DNA from: Gammaproteobacteria bacterium | Lineage (GTDB): Bacteria; Pseudomonadota; Gammaproteobacteria; Pseudomonadales; Halieaceae | DNA length: 64,000 nt | Assembly (NCBI GenBank): GCA_030427085.1 | Contig: JAUHXH010000002.1 | Span: 372,001 to 436,000 of the forward strand | Direction of reading: 5' to 3' | Part shown: in pieces, positions 8,518-17,990 of the stretch | How the letters are laid out: each line of letters begins with the position of its first letter | Position numbering within the stretch: the stretch's first letter is position 1 | Translations under genes and position numbers: made by a program | The notes under the pieces: generated by a model | What the model saw: the letters and a program-made list of their open reading frames with translations, nothing else | What the model was told of the DNA's origin: nothing | Database searches by the model: none

Positions 8518-9794
8518 ACGCTTTTGTTCCGCATGGTCAGGAAGGGCTTCTCCAGGAACACATGGGCCGCAGCGGAGAACAGGGTGGTGAACAGCACTGC
8601 CCAGGCGTAGATAACAAATACCTGGTAGGGCTCTATCCCAACGATCACTTCGCGGTCCACACTCCAGAACGTGAGCACTGCGCCCACCACGATGAACGGG
8701 AAGTGGAACAGGTAGATGGGGAAAATCAGCTGCGCGAAGGGGTGCCAGATGGGCAGGGCGAAGAAGCGCTCCACCAGTTTGCTCAGGCCCGCCGGGCACA
8801 ACACCAGCAGCAGGATAACGCCAATGCCCAGGCTGTAAACATAGCGATTCAGCACCAGGTACCAGAAGCTGTAGTCCACGTTGAAGTTCTGGTAGAAGAA
8901 TGAGAGTCGGTCGTGCACGGGAATGAACAGTGGCACCAGAATCATCACAATACCCGCCAGCAGCACCAGGGCATTGACGGCCACATGCCGGGTGAAAAAC
9001 GCGGTGATGGCCTTGCCGTGATAGGTGTGGAGATACGCTACCAGTACACCGATGAGGAAAGAGCCGATGCGGTCTTCGATGTCGTAATAGAGCTTGTCCG
9101 ACAGCAAGTGGCCAAAGTCGTTGTCGTAAATGATGTTGTAGAAGGGCGTTTCGTAGGCCACTTCATCCCCCACCACCACAACGTAGCGGATCAGGGCGCT
9201 GGCGAAGAGCAGGGCGCAGATGGCGACGATGGGCCAGCGGATGTTGAATAGCAGCAGCACCAGCCCCGGCAACAGGAAGTAAAAGTGCATCTGCACTGCC
9301 AGTGACCAGCCTACCGGGATGATCTGTCGGTGACCCTCTACATAGTTGCTAACGAAAAACAGGTTGCTTAGCAGATAGTTGATGTTGTCGTCATCAGTGG
9401 GCAGATAGAACACCAGCGCGAACAGGAACAGGGGCAGGATGCGCATCAGGCGGTTCTGGTAGAAGCGGCCGATTTCGATTGTGCCTTTCTTGTCGTACTC
9501 CCGGAACAGGGAGTAACTGACCAACAAACCGCACATCACAAAAAGGGGGTCAGACCCCTGTATTTGCCAGGTCCAGTTGAGGTAAGCCGGGTAGCTCTGG
9601 ATGAAGGTGTCCACCTTGTCTTCCAGCAGGCGAGTGACGCCGTAGACTACATGGAACAGCACCATGCCGAGGATGGTGATAGCGCGGGCGCCGTCGAGTA
9701 CGGCGTAGCGGTCAGTGTCGCGGAAAAATACGGCTTTGAAGTCTTTCTTGACGTCGAGGGCCGCCCTGTAGCGGGTCCAGAGGCTATCGGTCAT
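8514..9794 (-). CDS. Acyltransferase 3 family membrane protein
   Basis: Integral membrane O-acyltransferase (OafA/YrhL-like) that acetylates or otherwise acylates a surface glycan; the substrate is unknown. 426 residues and about ten hydrophobic segments. N-terminal DGARAITILGMVLFHV and RLMRILPLFLF match the family's conserved His and Arg motifs. Its 3' end overlaps the nuclease gene by 4 bases. No lipopolysaccharide or capsule genes lie nearby, so the acceptor cannot be inferred. Confidence 0.87.
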   Translation of the reverse strand: MTDSLWTRYRAALDVKKDFKAVFFRDTDRYAVLDGARAITILGMVLFHVVYGVTRLLEDKVDTFIQSYPAYLNWTWQIQGSDPLFVMCGLLVSYSLFREYDKKGTIEIGRFYQNRLMRILPLFLFALVFYLPTDDDNINYLLSNLFFVSNYVEGHRQIIPVGWSLAVQMHFYFLLPGLVLLLFNIRWPIVAICALLFASALIRYVVVVGDEVAYETPFYNIIYDNDFGHLLSDKLYYDIEDRIGSFLIGVLVAYLHTYHGKAITAFFTRHVAVNALVLLAGIVMILVPLFIPVHDRLSFFYQNFNVDYSFWYLVLNRYVYSLGIGVILLLVLCPAGLSKLVERFFALPIWHPFAQLIFPIYLFHFPFIVVGAVLTFWSVDREVIVGIEPYQVFVIYAWAVLFTTLFSAAAHVFLEKPFLTMRNKSV

Positions 9795-9865
9795 GCAGGG
9801 TGAATCTTTTGCTGGTTTTGTAATGTGGGCAACACCTTAGCAGGTTGCCCCGGGGCTGTCCCGCG

Positions 9866-11734
9866 TCAAACGCTCAATGCCAGGCTGACCTCGCCTTCGT
9901 TGTGCGGGCACAGCACCACCCGGTTGCGGCCCGTCTCCTTGGCGCGGTACAGCGCCTCATCGGTGCGGCGGTACAGATCGGAAAAGTCCAGCGATGCCGA
10001 CGGGCCAATGGCAATACCGATACTGACCGTTGGTCGCAGGTGATGGTCGACTTCGGGCGAGGGCATGTTGGCAATGCCGGTGCGGATCCGCTCGGCCAGG
10101 GCCAGCACATTGCCGGGTTCAATGTTGGGCAGCACCAGGGCGAATTCCTCGCCTCCCAGGCGCGAGATGATCTCTTCGTTGCGGCACAATTGCTGAATAG
10201 TCTGGGCAACTCGCTGTAGCACCCGGTCGCCCACGTCATGGCCATGGTGGTCGTTGACCTGCTTGAAATGATCCAGGTCGATCATCAGCACTGCTGCCCG
10301 CTGATCGGTGCCCTGGGCCGCGGCACGCAGCTCGGCCACGCAGCGCTGCAGGTAGCGGCGGTTGCCAACACCGGTCAGGGCATCGGTCTCGGAAGCAATC
10401 TCCAGTTGCCGATTGGCGGCACTGACCCGCTTCAGGCGCATATGGCGGAGGCGGGCCAAGAGCAGTAACAGCACGCAGGTGCAGGCGGCGATGACGAGCC
10501 CCAGGATGTAAATGATCTGCTCCCGCTGGTAACGAACGGTTTCAAACTCCATCTGGCGCAGGCGCAACAGCTCGCGCTCCATGGCCAGTTCGGCCTGCAG
10601 GCGCGATACTGCGCTGTGCTGGGTGAAACGCCGGGTCTGCTCGCGCCGCTCCAGGTGTTCCGCCTGAATTTGGGCTGCAGACTGATAATTGCCGCGGCCC
10701 AGTTCCAATGCCCCCAGGCGTCGATAGAGGCTCATCTCCACCGCCAGCCAGGTTTTGTTGCGTATCTGCTCCAGGCCAGTGCGATAGAGCTGGTAGGCGG
10801 CGTCCAGTTCTCCGGCCTCCTCGCGCAGGCGACCCAGTCCGGCGTAGGCCTGGCCGAGGGACTGCAGCATGGTCAGGTCGTGCTCAGTATTGATTACCCT
10901 CAGGTACAGTGCTTCGGCCTGCCGGAGGTCACCCTCCGCAGCCGCCAGGTCAGCGCGTATCACCAGCGCCTGATGCAAAGTTAGCGCGTGCGTATCGGGT
11001 TCGGTGTACAGCGGTTCCAGCAGTGCGCGGGCCTGCTCATACTGACCCAGCCCTACAAAGGCCACGGCCTGCCCGAGTTGGGCGTTCTGGTGCAGTTCAG
11101 CGTTCCCGGCGGCCTGAAACAGCGCGGCAGCACGGTCCAGGTAAGGTAGCGCCTCCTGAAAACGCTCCTGGCGATTGAGCACATTGCCGATGTTGTTTTG
11201 CACCAGGCCGTGGTCCCGCAGGGGGCTGTTATCGTCCAGTTGCCGCTTTGCTTCGAGGTAGTAACTGATGGCGCGCTCGTAATCCTCGTTCAACTCATAG
11301 AACACACCCAGTACGCGATTGGCCACGGAAAGTAACTGCGGATCATTCACTTCCCGGGCCAGCGACTGCGCCTGCTCCAGGTGAATCAGGGCGGAGATGG
11401 CATCGCCGCTGAACAGCTCGGCCTTGCCCTGCATCCGCAGGGCGACACTGAGGCGTGGTAGGTCTTGCAGCCGGTCCGCCAGGCGGGCAGCCTCCACCGC
11501 CGTTTGTGCGGCTTGTTGAGGATCCCTGAACATCCGGGTCTGTGTTTCCTGCAGCAGCGCAGTCAGCTCTGCATCTCCCGTTGGCCCCGCACCGGAAATG
11601 TCTGCTTCCAGCAGGGTCGGGTCGGCGGACGCGGTATTTGCCAGCATCAAACAGCCGAGTAGCCACACGCGCGCCCCCGCAGACAATAGGCGGCGAGCGG
11701 CAACGGCCAGAGGGTTGCGCGATGGATGGCTCAA
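9866..11734 (-). CDS. TPR-containing membrane diguanylate cyclase (GGDEF)
   Basis: Predicted to make cyclic di-GMP from two GTP. 622 residues: signal peptide to about residue 37, a long periplasmic alpha-helical region with tetratricopeptide-like repeats (about 45-390), one membrane segment (QIIYILGLVIAACTCVLLLL, about 407-426), then a cytoplasmic GGDEF domain. The active site is intact as GGEEF (527-531), with DALTGVGNRRYL at the domain start. The product-inhibition site upstream reads RNEE rather than RxxD. The start is a TTG, the first initiation codon after an in-frame stop; no clear Shine-Dalgarno is visible. Confidence 0.9.
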   Translation of the reverse strand: MSHPSRNPLAVAARRLLSAGARVWLLGCLMLANTASADPTLLEADISGAGPTGDAELTALLQETQTRMFRDPQQAAQTAVEAARLADRLQDLPRLSVALRMQGKAELFSGDAISALIHLEQAQSLAREVNDPQLLSVANRVLGVFYELNEDYERAISYYLEAKRQLDDNSPLRDHGLVQNNIGNVLNRQERFQEALPYLDRAAALFQAAGNAELHQNAQLGQAVAFVGLGQYEQARALLEPLYTEPDTHALTLHQALVIRADLAAAEGDLRQAEALYLRVINTEHDLTMLQSLGQAYAGLGRLREEAGELDAAYQLYRTGLEQIRNKTWLAVEMSLYRRLGALELGRGNYQSAAQIQAEHLERREQTRRFTQHSAVSRLQAELAMERELLRLRQMEFETVRYQREQIIYILGLVIAACTCVLLLLLARLRHMRLKRVSAANRQLEIASETDALTGVGNRRYLQRCVAELRAAAQGTDQRAAVLMIDLDHFKQVNDHHGHDVGDRVLQRVAQTIQQLCRNEEIISRLGGEEFALVLPNIEPGNVLALAERIRTGIANMPSPEVDHHLRPTVSIGIAIGPSASLDFSDLYRRTDEALYRAKETGRNRVVLCPHNEGEVSLALSV

Positions 11735-11889
11735 ATTCAGGGTCTTGCTTCTTTATTTGCCGAAATGATAGCGGTAAATAGCTGAATCGGTGTAGCTGGA
11801 ACTGTGCTTTTGTGAGTCGGCTCACGCCAGAATAGGGGTTTGCAGCGGCGCTTGTACTAAGCTGAGGAGACGATGGTGAGGATCACGCC

Positions 11890-12900
11890 ATGCTCCTGAA
11901 TCGCCGCCAGTGTCTTCAAGCCGGGTGGGTCGCTGCCCTGACCCTGGCGCTGCCGTGGCCCCTGCGGGCGGCGGTGGTCAGTAACACGCCTCCTCGGAGC
12001 GAGTTCGACGGGGATAGCACGGCCGAAGAGGTGACGGCCGGACTGAATCTGTCCGGTTTGACCATCGCCATTACGGGCGCCAATTCAGGCCTGGGGTTGG
12101 AGACTTTGCGGGTGCTGGCCATGCGAGGCGCCCACGTACTCGCTATTGCCCGGACCCGGGAGAAAGCCGAGCGGGCCTGCGCCCAGGTAGGGGGGCATAC
12201 CACGCCTCTGCATCTGGACCTGGGGGACTGGGAGTCTGTGGCGGCCTGTGCCGAGCACATCCGGGGCATGGATATTACGCTCGACGGGCTGATCTGCAAT
12301 GCCGGGATCATGGGCCTGCCCGAACTGCAGCGGATCAACGGCATTGAAAGGCAGTTCGCGATTAACCATCTGGGGCATTTCATCCTGATCAGGCACCTCC
12401 AGCCGCTGCTGATGGCCGCGCCGCAAGGGCGCTGCACGCTACTCAGTTCACAGGCGCATCGGCGGGCGGAAAACGGTATTGAATTCGACAACCTGGATGG
12501 CAGCAAACATTACGACCCCTGGGTTGCCTACGCGACCTCCAAGCTGGCCAACGCACTGTGCGCTCGGGCCCTGGCAGCGCGCATGTCGGACTCGCGGGCC
12601 ACGGCCAACAGCGTGCACCCCGGTGTGATCATGACCAATCTCGGCAAGCATCTGCCGCGCTGGCAACAGGTGGCGGGGGAGTATCTCGGCTGGATGTTCA
12701 TGAAAACTGTGGAGGAGGGCGCGGCCACCACCTGTTATGTGGCCACCTCGCCCGAGCTTGTTGGCGTGCGTGGCTACTATTTTGCCGACTGCAACGTGGC
12801 TGAGGACGAGGGATATCTCTACGACGATGCCATGGCCGAGCAGTTGTGGCAGGTGTCGACGGAGCTAACGCGCGATTACCTGCCGACGAAAAATGCCTGA
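11890..12900 (+). CDS. Exported short-chain dehydrogenase/reductase
   Basis: NAD(P)-dependent SDR of the retinol dehydrogenase/WWOX-like type. The Rossmann motif TGANSGLG is at residues 62-69, the stabilising CNAG at 136-139, and the catalytic YATSK at 214-218. The N-terminus (NRRQCLQAGW, hydrophobic stretch, LRAA) looks like a twin-arginine signal, which would fit export of a cofactor-loaded folded enzyme. The ATG at 11890 has GGTGAGGA about 7 bases upstream. 336 residues, longer than a core SDR because of the N-terminal extension and C-terminal tail. Substrate unknown. Divergent from the diguanylate cyclase. Confidence 0.87.
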   Translation: MLLNRRQCLQAGWVAALTLALPWPLRAAVVSNTPPRSEFDGDSTAEEVTAGLNLSGLTIAITGANSGLGLETLRVLAMRGAHVLAIARTREKAERACAQVGGHTTPLHLDLGDWESVAACAEHIRGMDITLDGLICNAGIMGLPELQRINGIERQFAINHLGHFILIRHLQPLLMAAPQGRCTLLSSQAHRRAENGIEFDNLDGSKHYDPWVAYATSKLANALCARALAARMSDSRATANSVHPGVIMTNLGKHLPRWQQVAGEYLGWMFMKTVEEGAATTCYVATSPELVGVRGYYFADCNVAEDEGYLYDDAMAEQLWQVSTELTRDYLPTKNA

Positions 12901-12930
12901 ATTCTTCGCGTAATGCCAACGCGATCGCTG

Positions 12931-12959
12931 TTGATAATCATTATTAAATCGATTAGATT
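12931..12959 (+). promoter_or_regulatory. Fur box overlapping the promoter of the iron operon
   Basis: TGATAATCATTATTA at 12932-12946 differs by one base from the 7-1-7 Fur consensus TGATAATNATTATCA. It overlaps a -35 (TTGATA, 12931-12936), which is 17 bases from a -10-like TAGATT (12954-12959), so Fur-Fe would block RNA polymerase. The first gene starts at 13044. Confidence 0.85.
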
Positions 12960-13043
12960 TGCCCGCTCGTAGTAGCCGCGAGCTTCTGCAGATGGGCTGA
13001 GCCTTTCGCGGCGCGATATCAACCAGCGAACAGGATTTCCACC

Positions 13044-14462
13044 ATGGTCTCTAAATTGGGTCGCCTTGCGGCAGTAACACTCGCGGTAGCAGCTGTCTCC
13101 GGCTGTAAGTACAGCTTCAAAAGCGCCTACGACAAGGGCGAGAGCGGCGTCACCTACAGTGGCCAGGTGATGCGCCACCTGCTGATTGAAGATCTGGTCG
13201 ATGAACTCCTCGCCCTGCCTCCCCGCCCTGTGGCTGCCAGCACCGACGTTGTTGGCCAGCTCGACTTCTACTTCGACTTTGATAGCGGCACTTCTGATGC
13301 GCTGCCCTACAGCTTTGCTTTGGACGGCCAACCCCTGCTTCAGGGTGGTAACTACGGCGATGTGGACACCGGCAAAAACCTGGTGGGCAAAATCGCTGGC
13401 AATGATCCGGCGCTGCTGGGTGGTGAGTTTTTTGGTTGGGAAGCGGGAATGGATGCTGACCCCACACCGGAAGAGCTGGTTGACTACTACTTTGCGCAGG
13501 TCGACGCCGAAGCAAAATCGGCGCCCATCGACATCCTCACTGCCGGCGGCCCGGCGAGCATTACCACGCCCTACCTGAGTGCTACCGGCCTCGACTATCG
13601 CCAGCTGATCCAGAAGTTCCTTCTGGGTGCAGTGGCCTTCTCGCAGGGCACAGCCGACTACCTGCAAACCGATTTTCGTGCGGCCAATGTGCAGGAAGAT
13701 GACAACCTCTACACCGAAGGGGAGCACAACTGGGACGAGGCCTTTGGTTACTTCGGCGCAGCGCGCAACTACCCCGCCTACACCGATGACGAACTGGCCA
13801 GCGCCGGTGGCCGCGGTGCCTGGGCCAACGGCTACCATGACGCCAATGGCGATGGCCTGATCGATCTCAACAGCGAGTACAACTTCGGCAATTCCACCAA
13901 CTGCGCCAAGCGTGACCGGGGTACGGCGGGCAACACCAATCCCACCGAGTTCACTACCGATGTCTTTAACGCTTTCTTCTACGGTCGCTTCGCGCTGAAT
14001 GCCGCCGCTAACCTGAATGCACTGGGCAATACCGAAGTGGTGCTGATCGGTGCGATGGCGGAACAGGCCGCGGTTACCTGGGAGAAATGTATTTCGGCCA
14101 CTGTGGTGCATTACATCAATGATGTGAGTGCCGATATGGATAGCTTTGTTGACGGACAGTTTGCCGACGAAGCCAACTTCACCGATCTGGCCAAGCACTG
14201 GGCGGAAATGAAAGGCTTTGCCCTCGGTTTGCAGTTCAACCCCTACTCGCCGTTCCGCAGCGGCAAGGTGCAGGGCATCGATCTTGATTCCCTGAAAGAA
14301 ATCCTGGCCCTGATGGGTGATGCGCCAGTATTGCCTGATGGCACGCAGGGCGGCGAGGCCTTCGCCGGTGGCGTGACTCAGTATCGCAGTGATCTGCAAA
14401 CAGCGAGGGATTTGCTGCAGGCGGCCTACCAGTTCGACCCGGAAAATGTTGCCGGTTGGTAA
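13044..14462 (+). CDS. DUF4856-family lipoprotein
   Basis: 472 residues with a lipoprotein signal ending in the lipobox VSGC (Cys21). The C-terminal block HWAEMKGFALGLQFNP and the overall architecture resemble DUF4856 proteins, a family of unknown function often found near imelysin-like proteins and TonB receptors (recall, not searched). It is acidic and rich in Asp/Glu/Tyr, including DANGDGLIDLNSE, which resembles a Ca-binding loop (DxNxDGxID). First gene behind the Fur box, so probably induced by iron starvation; a role in binding iron or an iron chelate at the cell surface is inference. AGGA precedes the ATG by 8 bases. Confidence 0.8.
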   Translation: MVSKLGRLAAVTLAVAAVSGCKYSFKSAYDKGESGVTYSGQVMRHLLIEDLVDELLALPPRPVAASTDVVGQLDFYFDFDSGTSDALPYSFALDGQPLLQGGNYGDVDTGKNLVGKIAGNDPALLGGEFFGWEAGMDADPTPEELVDYYFAQVDAEAKSAPIDILTAGGPASITTPYLSATGLDYRQLIQKFLLGAVAFSQGTADYLQTDFRAANVQEDDNLYTEGEHNWDEAFGYFGAARNYPAYTDDELASAGGRGAWANGYHDANGDGLIDLNSEYNFGNSTNCAKRDRGTAGNTNPTEFTTDVFNAFFYGRFALNAAANLNALGNTEVVLIGAMAEQAAVTWEKCISATVVHYINDVSADMDSFVDGQFADEANFTDLAKHWAEMKGFALGLQFNPYSPFRSGKVQGIDLDSLKEILALMGDAPVLPDGTQGGEAFAGGVTQYRSDLQTARDLLQAAYQFDPENVAGW

Positions 14463-14480
14463 GCACGAGCGTGATATCGC

Positions 14481-14539
14481 CGGAGCCCCGCTCCGGTTAC
14501 GCATAAGGGAAAAGGCGTTTAACGCCTTTTCTTTTTTTT
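14481..14539 (+). terminator. Tandem hairpins with intrinsic terminator after the DUF4856 gene
   Basis: A perfect 7-bp hairpin (CCGGAGC/GCTCCGG, 14481-14497) is followed by AAAAGGCG TTTAA CGCCTTTT (14511-14531) and then eight T. This is a textbook Rho-independent terminator lying inside the operon, 16 bases before the imelysin-like gene. Confidence 0.9.
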
Positions 14540-14554
14540 ATGGAACTGAAGTGA

Positions 14555-15805
14555 ATGAAGGTTTTAACGACGATTCGGGGATGGTGCATGGCCCTTGGCC
14601 TCACGTTGCTGTGTGCCTGCACCGGTGGCGGTGGGAGCGGCGACGACGAGGCCGTGCCAGTTGCCAGCCCTGAACAATTTGATTACTTCGGCATGTTCGT
14701 GAATCTTGCCGACGAAGTGATCGTGCCCAACTATCGCCAACTTGCCACCAATACGGCGGCGCTGGCTGATCCGACGGGTCCACTGGGCGACTATTGCGCG
14801 GCCATTGATACCGAGGAGGAAGCGGCGGCGCTGGACACAGCGCGATTGGCCTGGCGCGATGCCATGGGATTGCTACAGGAAAGTGAAGTACATCAACTGG
14901 GTCCCGTGGCCGATGAAAACACCGGTTTGCACGATCGCCTGATCAAACCAGCGGATACAAATTTCAGTGCCTGCGGCGTGGACCAGTCGGTGGTGCTGGG
15001 GCGCGAGCCCGACTTCGACCTGTCAACCCGGCTCGTTAATCAAAAAGGCATGGGGGCGCTGGAATACCTGTTATTCAATGAGTCCCTGGCGCATAACTGC
15101 CCCGCCCAGATTCCGGAAACACGCGACTGGAATGAGCGCAGTGAGGCTCAGCGCAAACGCTGGCGCTGTGATCATGCCCTGCGTATCGCTGCGGATGTTG
15201 CGGAGGCGGCCGACGCGGTACTACAGGCCTGGTTGCCAGAAGGGGGCAATTACCGGGCCGAGTTTGCCCATCCGGATCAGCACGAAGCGGTAATCGGCCT
15301 GCTGTCTGACGGGCTGTTCTACATCGAGTCTGATGTGAAAGACCGTAAGCTCGGATCTGTACTGGGCCTGCACAACACCTGCAGCCAGGTGGCCTGCCCC
15401 GATCGGGTGGAGTCGCTCTGGAGCGCGCTTTCGCTGGACAATATTCAGCGCAACCTCATCAGTTATCGGCGCATTCTCACCGGGGATGAGGGGCTGTCCT
15501 TCGACGATATGATCGCCAGTCTGGGTTTGCCGGGTATCGCCGAACGAATGGTGGCTCAGGTGGATGACGCCCTGGCGCTGTTGGACACCATTGATACGCC
15601 GCTGAAGATACAGGCACAGGAACTGCTGGAAAGCGGACAGGCAGATGGCTGTGTGAACAGTGCCGCCAACCCGGATACCACCCAAACCGTCAGCGCTTGC
15701 GCCCTGCATGGCTATCTCAAACACATTACCGACACGCTGCGCACCGACTTTGTCACCGCAGTCGATGTCGACCTGCCCGACCGGGTGCAATCCGACAATG
15801 ATTGA
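14555..15805 (+). CDS. Imelysin-like lipoprotein (peptidase M75 / iron-regulated family)
   Basis: 416 residues with a lipoprotein-type signal (GLTLLCAC; Cys22). Family hallmarks are the KGMGALEYLLF block at about 164-174 and the C-terminal helical repeat (DNIQRNLISYRRIL). Imelysin-like proteins (ICMP, EfeO, Algp7 relatives) are periplasmic or surface proteins linked to iron uptake; most, probably including this one, are binding proteins rather than active peptidases. The reading frame overlaps the TonB receptor start by 8 bases, so the two are coupled. It lies behind an intrinsic terminator, so it may be made at a lower level than DUF4856. Confidence 0.87.
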   Translation: MKVLTTIRGWCMALGLTLLCACTGGGGSGDDEAVPVASPEQFDYFGMFVNLADEVIVPNYRQLATNTAALADPTGPLGDYCAAIDTEEEAAALDTARLAWRDAMGLLQESEVHQLGPVADENTGLHDRLIKPADTNFSACGVDQSVVLGREPDFDLSTRLVNQKGMGALEYLLFNESLAHNCPAQIPETRDWNERSEAQRKRWRCDHALRIAADVAEAADAVLQAWLPEGGNYRAEFAHPDQHEAVIGLLSDGLFYIESDVKDRKLGSVLGLHNTCSQVACPDRVESLWSALSLDNIQRNLISYRRILTGDEGLSFDDMIASLGLPGIAERMVAQVDDALALLDTIDTPLKIQAQELLESGQADGCVNSAANPDTTQTVSACALHGYLKHITDTLRTDFVTAVDVDLPDRVQSDND

Positions 15806-17990
15806 TTCACGATTTTCACACTGTGTGGTGGGTCTTGCCGCCGCTTTGCCCCTGAGCCTGTTTGCCCAGGACCCAACGCCACCAGCGCCCGTGATCTACG
15901 AAGAAGTGCTGGTGACCGGCGGTAAGGTCGCTATTCGCAGTCTCTCTGGCTCAGCCAGCTTCATCGATGAGGAGGCCATTCGGAAGTTTGACGCCACCGA
16001 CATCAACGAATTGTTGGGCCAGGTGCCCGGGGTCTACATTCGCTTTGAAGATGGTTATGGCCTGCGCCCCAACATCGGCGTCCGCGGTGCCACCTCCGAG
16101 CGCAGCCAGAAAATTACGCTGATGGAAGACGGCATCCTGATTGCGCCGGCGCCTTACTCTGCCCCCGCGGCCTACTACATCCCCAACGTGAATCGCATGA
16201 CCGCCGTGGAAGTGTTCAAGGGCGCGTCTGCCATCGAGTACGGGCCGCACACTGTGGGCGGTGCTCTCAACATGGTCACACCGCGCGTGCCGGAATACGG
16301 CAGCGGTGAACTGGACCTGGCCCTGGGGAGTGAGGACTTCCGAAAGGCTCGAGTGGTGTACGGCGACCGGATCGGGCAGTTTGGTATTAACGTGGACCTG
16401 TTGCACTACGGTGCCAGCGGTTTCAAGCAACTCGACAGTGGCGGCGATACCGGTTTCGATCGCAATGACGCGAACCTGCGTCTTGAATGGCGCTCGGCTG
16501 AGGGCGCAGCCCTGCCGCAGCAAATGGATTTGAAAATCGGCTACGCCGACGAGGACTCTGACGAAACCTACCTGGGGCTGACCGACGATGATTTTGCGCT
16601 CAACCCCGATCGCCGTTATATCGCCAGCGAGTTGGACCATTTCACCTCGGAACACCGGCAAATTCATCTGCTGCACAACATCGAGTTGAGCGACAACCTC
16701 AGCCTGTTTACCACTGTGTATGGCAATCGCTTCGATCGCAGTTGGAAAAAGTACGACGGCTTTCTCGACGGTCAGCCACCGTCGCGGGTGCTGGCCTTCC
16801 CGAACATCTTCGTGAACGAAATGGCCTTGATTCGCGGTGAAGCCTGGTCTGACCCCGATGATCCGGCAACGATCATCGATATCACGAACAACGCCCGCGA
16901 GTACGGATCGCAAGGTGCGGAAACGCGCCTGTCCCTGTCGCTCACCCAGGGTAGCCTGAGCCACAACCTGGGGCTTGGCCTGCGTTACCACCACGACTAT
17001 GTGGAGCGTGACCACCAGGTCTATGGCTACTGGATGACGGAGTCGGGACTGGTCAGCGACGGCGCCGGTGAACATTACAAAAAAGCGCTGAACAAAGCCC
17101 AGAGCGATGCCTGGTCGGCATTTTTGATTGATGAAATCGACTACGGCAACTGGAAGATCAATCTGGGTGTGCGCTACGAAAGTATTGCAGGCCAACTGGA
17201 TGATCACCTGAGCGGTGAGCGGACCGGTACGGACACCAGCGTAGCACTACCCGGCGTTGGTGTGTTTTACCAGGTCAGTGAATCGGTGGGCTTGTTGGCC
17301 GGTGTTAATAAGGGCTTCTCGCCCGCCGGGCCGGCAGCCGGGCCGGGGGTGGACCCGGAAGAAAGCGTGAACTACGAGTATGGGCTGCGCTATACCGGCG
17401 AAGCGTTGCAGGCTGACCTCATCGGTTTCTTCAGTGATTACTCCAATCTTCTGGGTCGCTGTCGCGCCTCTGACAGTGGCTGTGCGGTTGGGGATGAGTT
17501 CAATGGCGGCGAGGTGGAAATCGCCGGTGCGGAATTTACCCTGGCCTGGGTCGGTGCCTTTGACAATGGTTTGTCAGTACCGGTCAACCTCGCCTACACC
17601 TTTACCGAGACGGCGTTTCAGAACAGCTTCCAGTCAAACTTTTCCCAGTGGGGGCTGGTGCGAGCCGGTGACGAACTGCCTTACACGCCCGAGCACCAGG
17701 GGCGAATTGAAGCCGGTCTGGAATACGGCGCCTGGGCTCTGGATCTGGCCCTGAAGTACATCGGCCGGATGCGAGAAGTACCGGGGCAGGGTGAGTATGA
17801 GCCGCGCACCAGCATCGACGCCCTGACCACCCTGGGCATCTCCGCTCGCTACGAAATGACGCCGCGGCTGGCCTTGCGGCTGGTGGCGGACAACGTTACC
17901 GATGAAAGACAGATCGTTTCCCGGCGCCCCTTCGGCGCTCGCCCCAATCTGCCCCGTACGGTACGAGTGGGCCTGAACTATCTGTTCTGA
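15798..17990 (+). CDS. TonB-dependent receptor, FecA-like
   Basis: Outer-membrane receptor of 730 residues: signal peptide to about residue 24, TonB box region (YEEVLVTG), plug domain with PNIGVRGATSERSQKITLME and EVFKGASAIEYGPHTVGGALN, then a 22-strand barrel ending in Phe. The plug is closest to the FecA/heme-type group. The ATG at 15798 lies inside the 3' end of the imelysin-like gene; earlier in-frame starts would lengthen that overlap and lack a signal peptide. With the Fur box at 12932, an iron-chelate substrate is the natural reading, but the chelator is unknown. Confidence 0.92.
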   Translation: MIDSRFSHCVVGLAAALPLSLFAQDPTPPAPVIYEEVLVTGGKVAIRSLSGSASFIDEEAIRKFDATDINELLGQVPGVYIRFEDGYGLRPNIGVRGATSERSQKITLMEDGILIAPAPYSAPAAYYIPNVNRMTAVEVFKGASAIEYGPHTVGGALNMVTPRVPEYGSGELDLALGSEDFRKARVVYGDRIGQFGINVDLLHYGASGFKQLDSGGDTGFDRNDANLRLEWRSAEGAALPQQMDLKIGYADEDSDETYLGLTDDDFALNPDRRYIASELDHFTSEHRQIHLLHNIELSDNLSLFTTVYGNRFDRSWKKYDGFLDGQPPSRVLAFPNIFVNEMALIRGEAWSDPDDPATIIDITNNAREYGSQGAETRLSLSLTQGSLSHNLGLGLRYHHDYVERDHQVYGYWMTESGLVSDGAGEHYKKALNKAQSDAWSAFLIDEIDYGNWKINLGVRYESIAGQLDDHLSGERTGTDTSVALPGVGVFYQVSESVGLLAGVNKGFSPAGPAAGPGVDPEESVNYEYGLRYTGEALQADLIGFFSDYSNLLGRCRASDSGCAVGDEFNGGEVEIAGAEFTLAWVGAFDNGLSVPVNLAYTFTETAFQNSFQSNFSQWGLVRAGDELPYTPEHQGRIEAGLEYGAWALDLALKYIGRMREVPGQGEYEPRTSIDALTTLGISARYEMTPRLALRLVADNVTDERQIVSRRPFGARPNLPRTVRVGLNYLF

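Noticed and set aside
12876-14504. 542-codon open frame antisense to the DUF4856 gene
   Set aside because: Low-complexity translation without domains; the opposite frame has a lipoprotein signal, a Shine-Dalgarno and a recognisable family, and an operon promoter.
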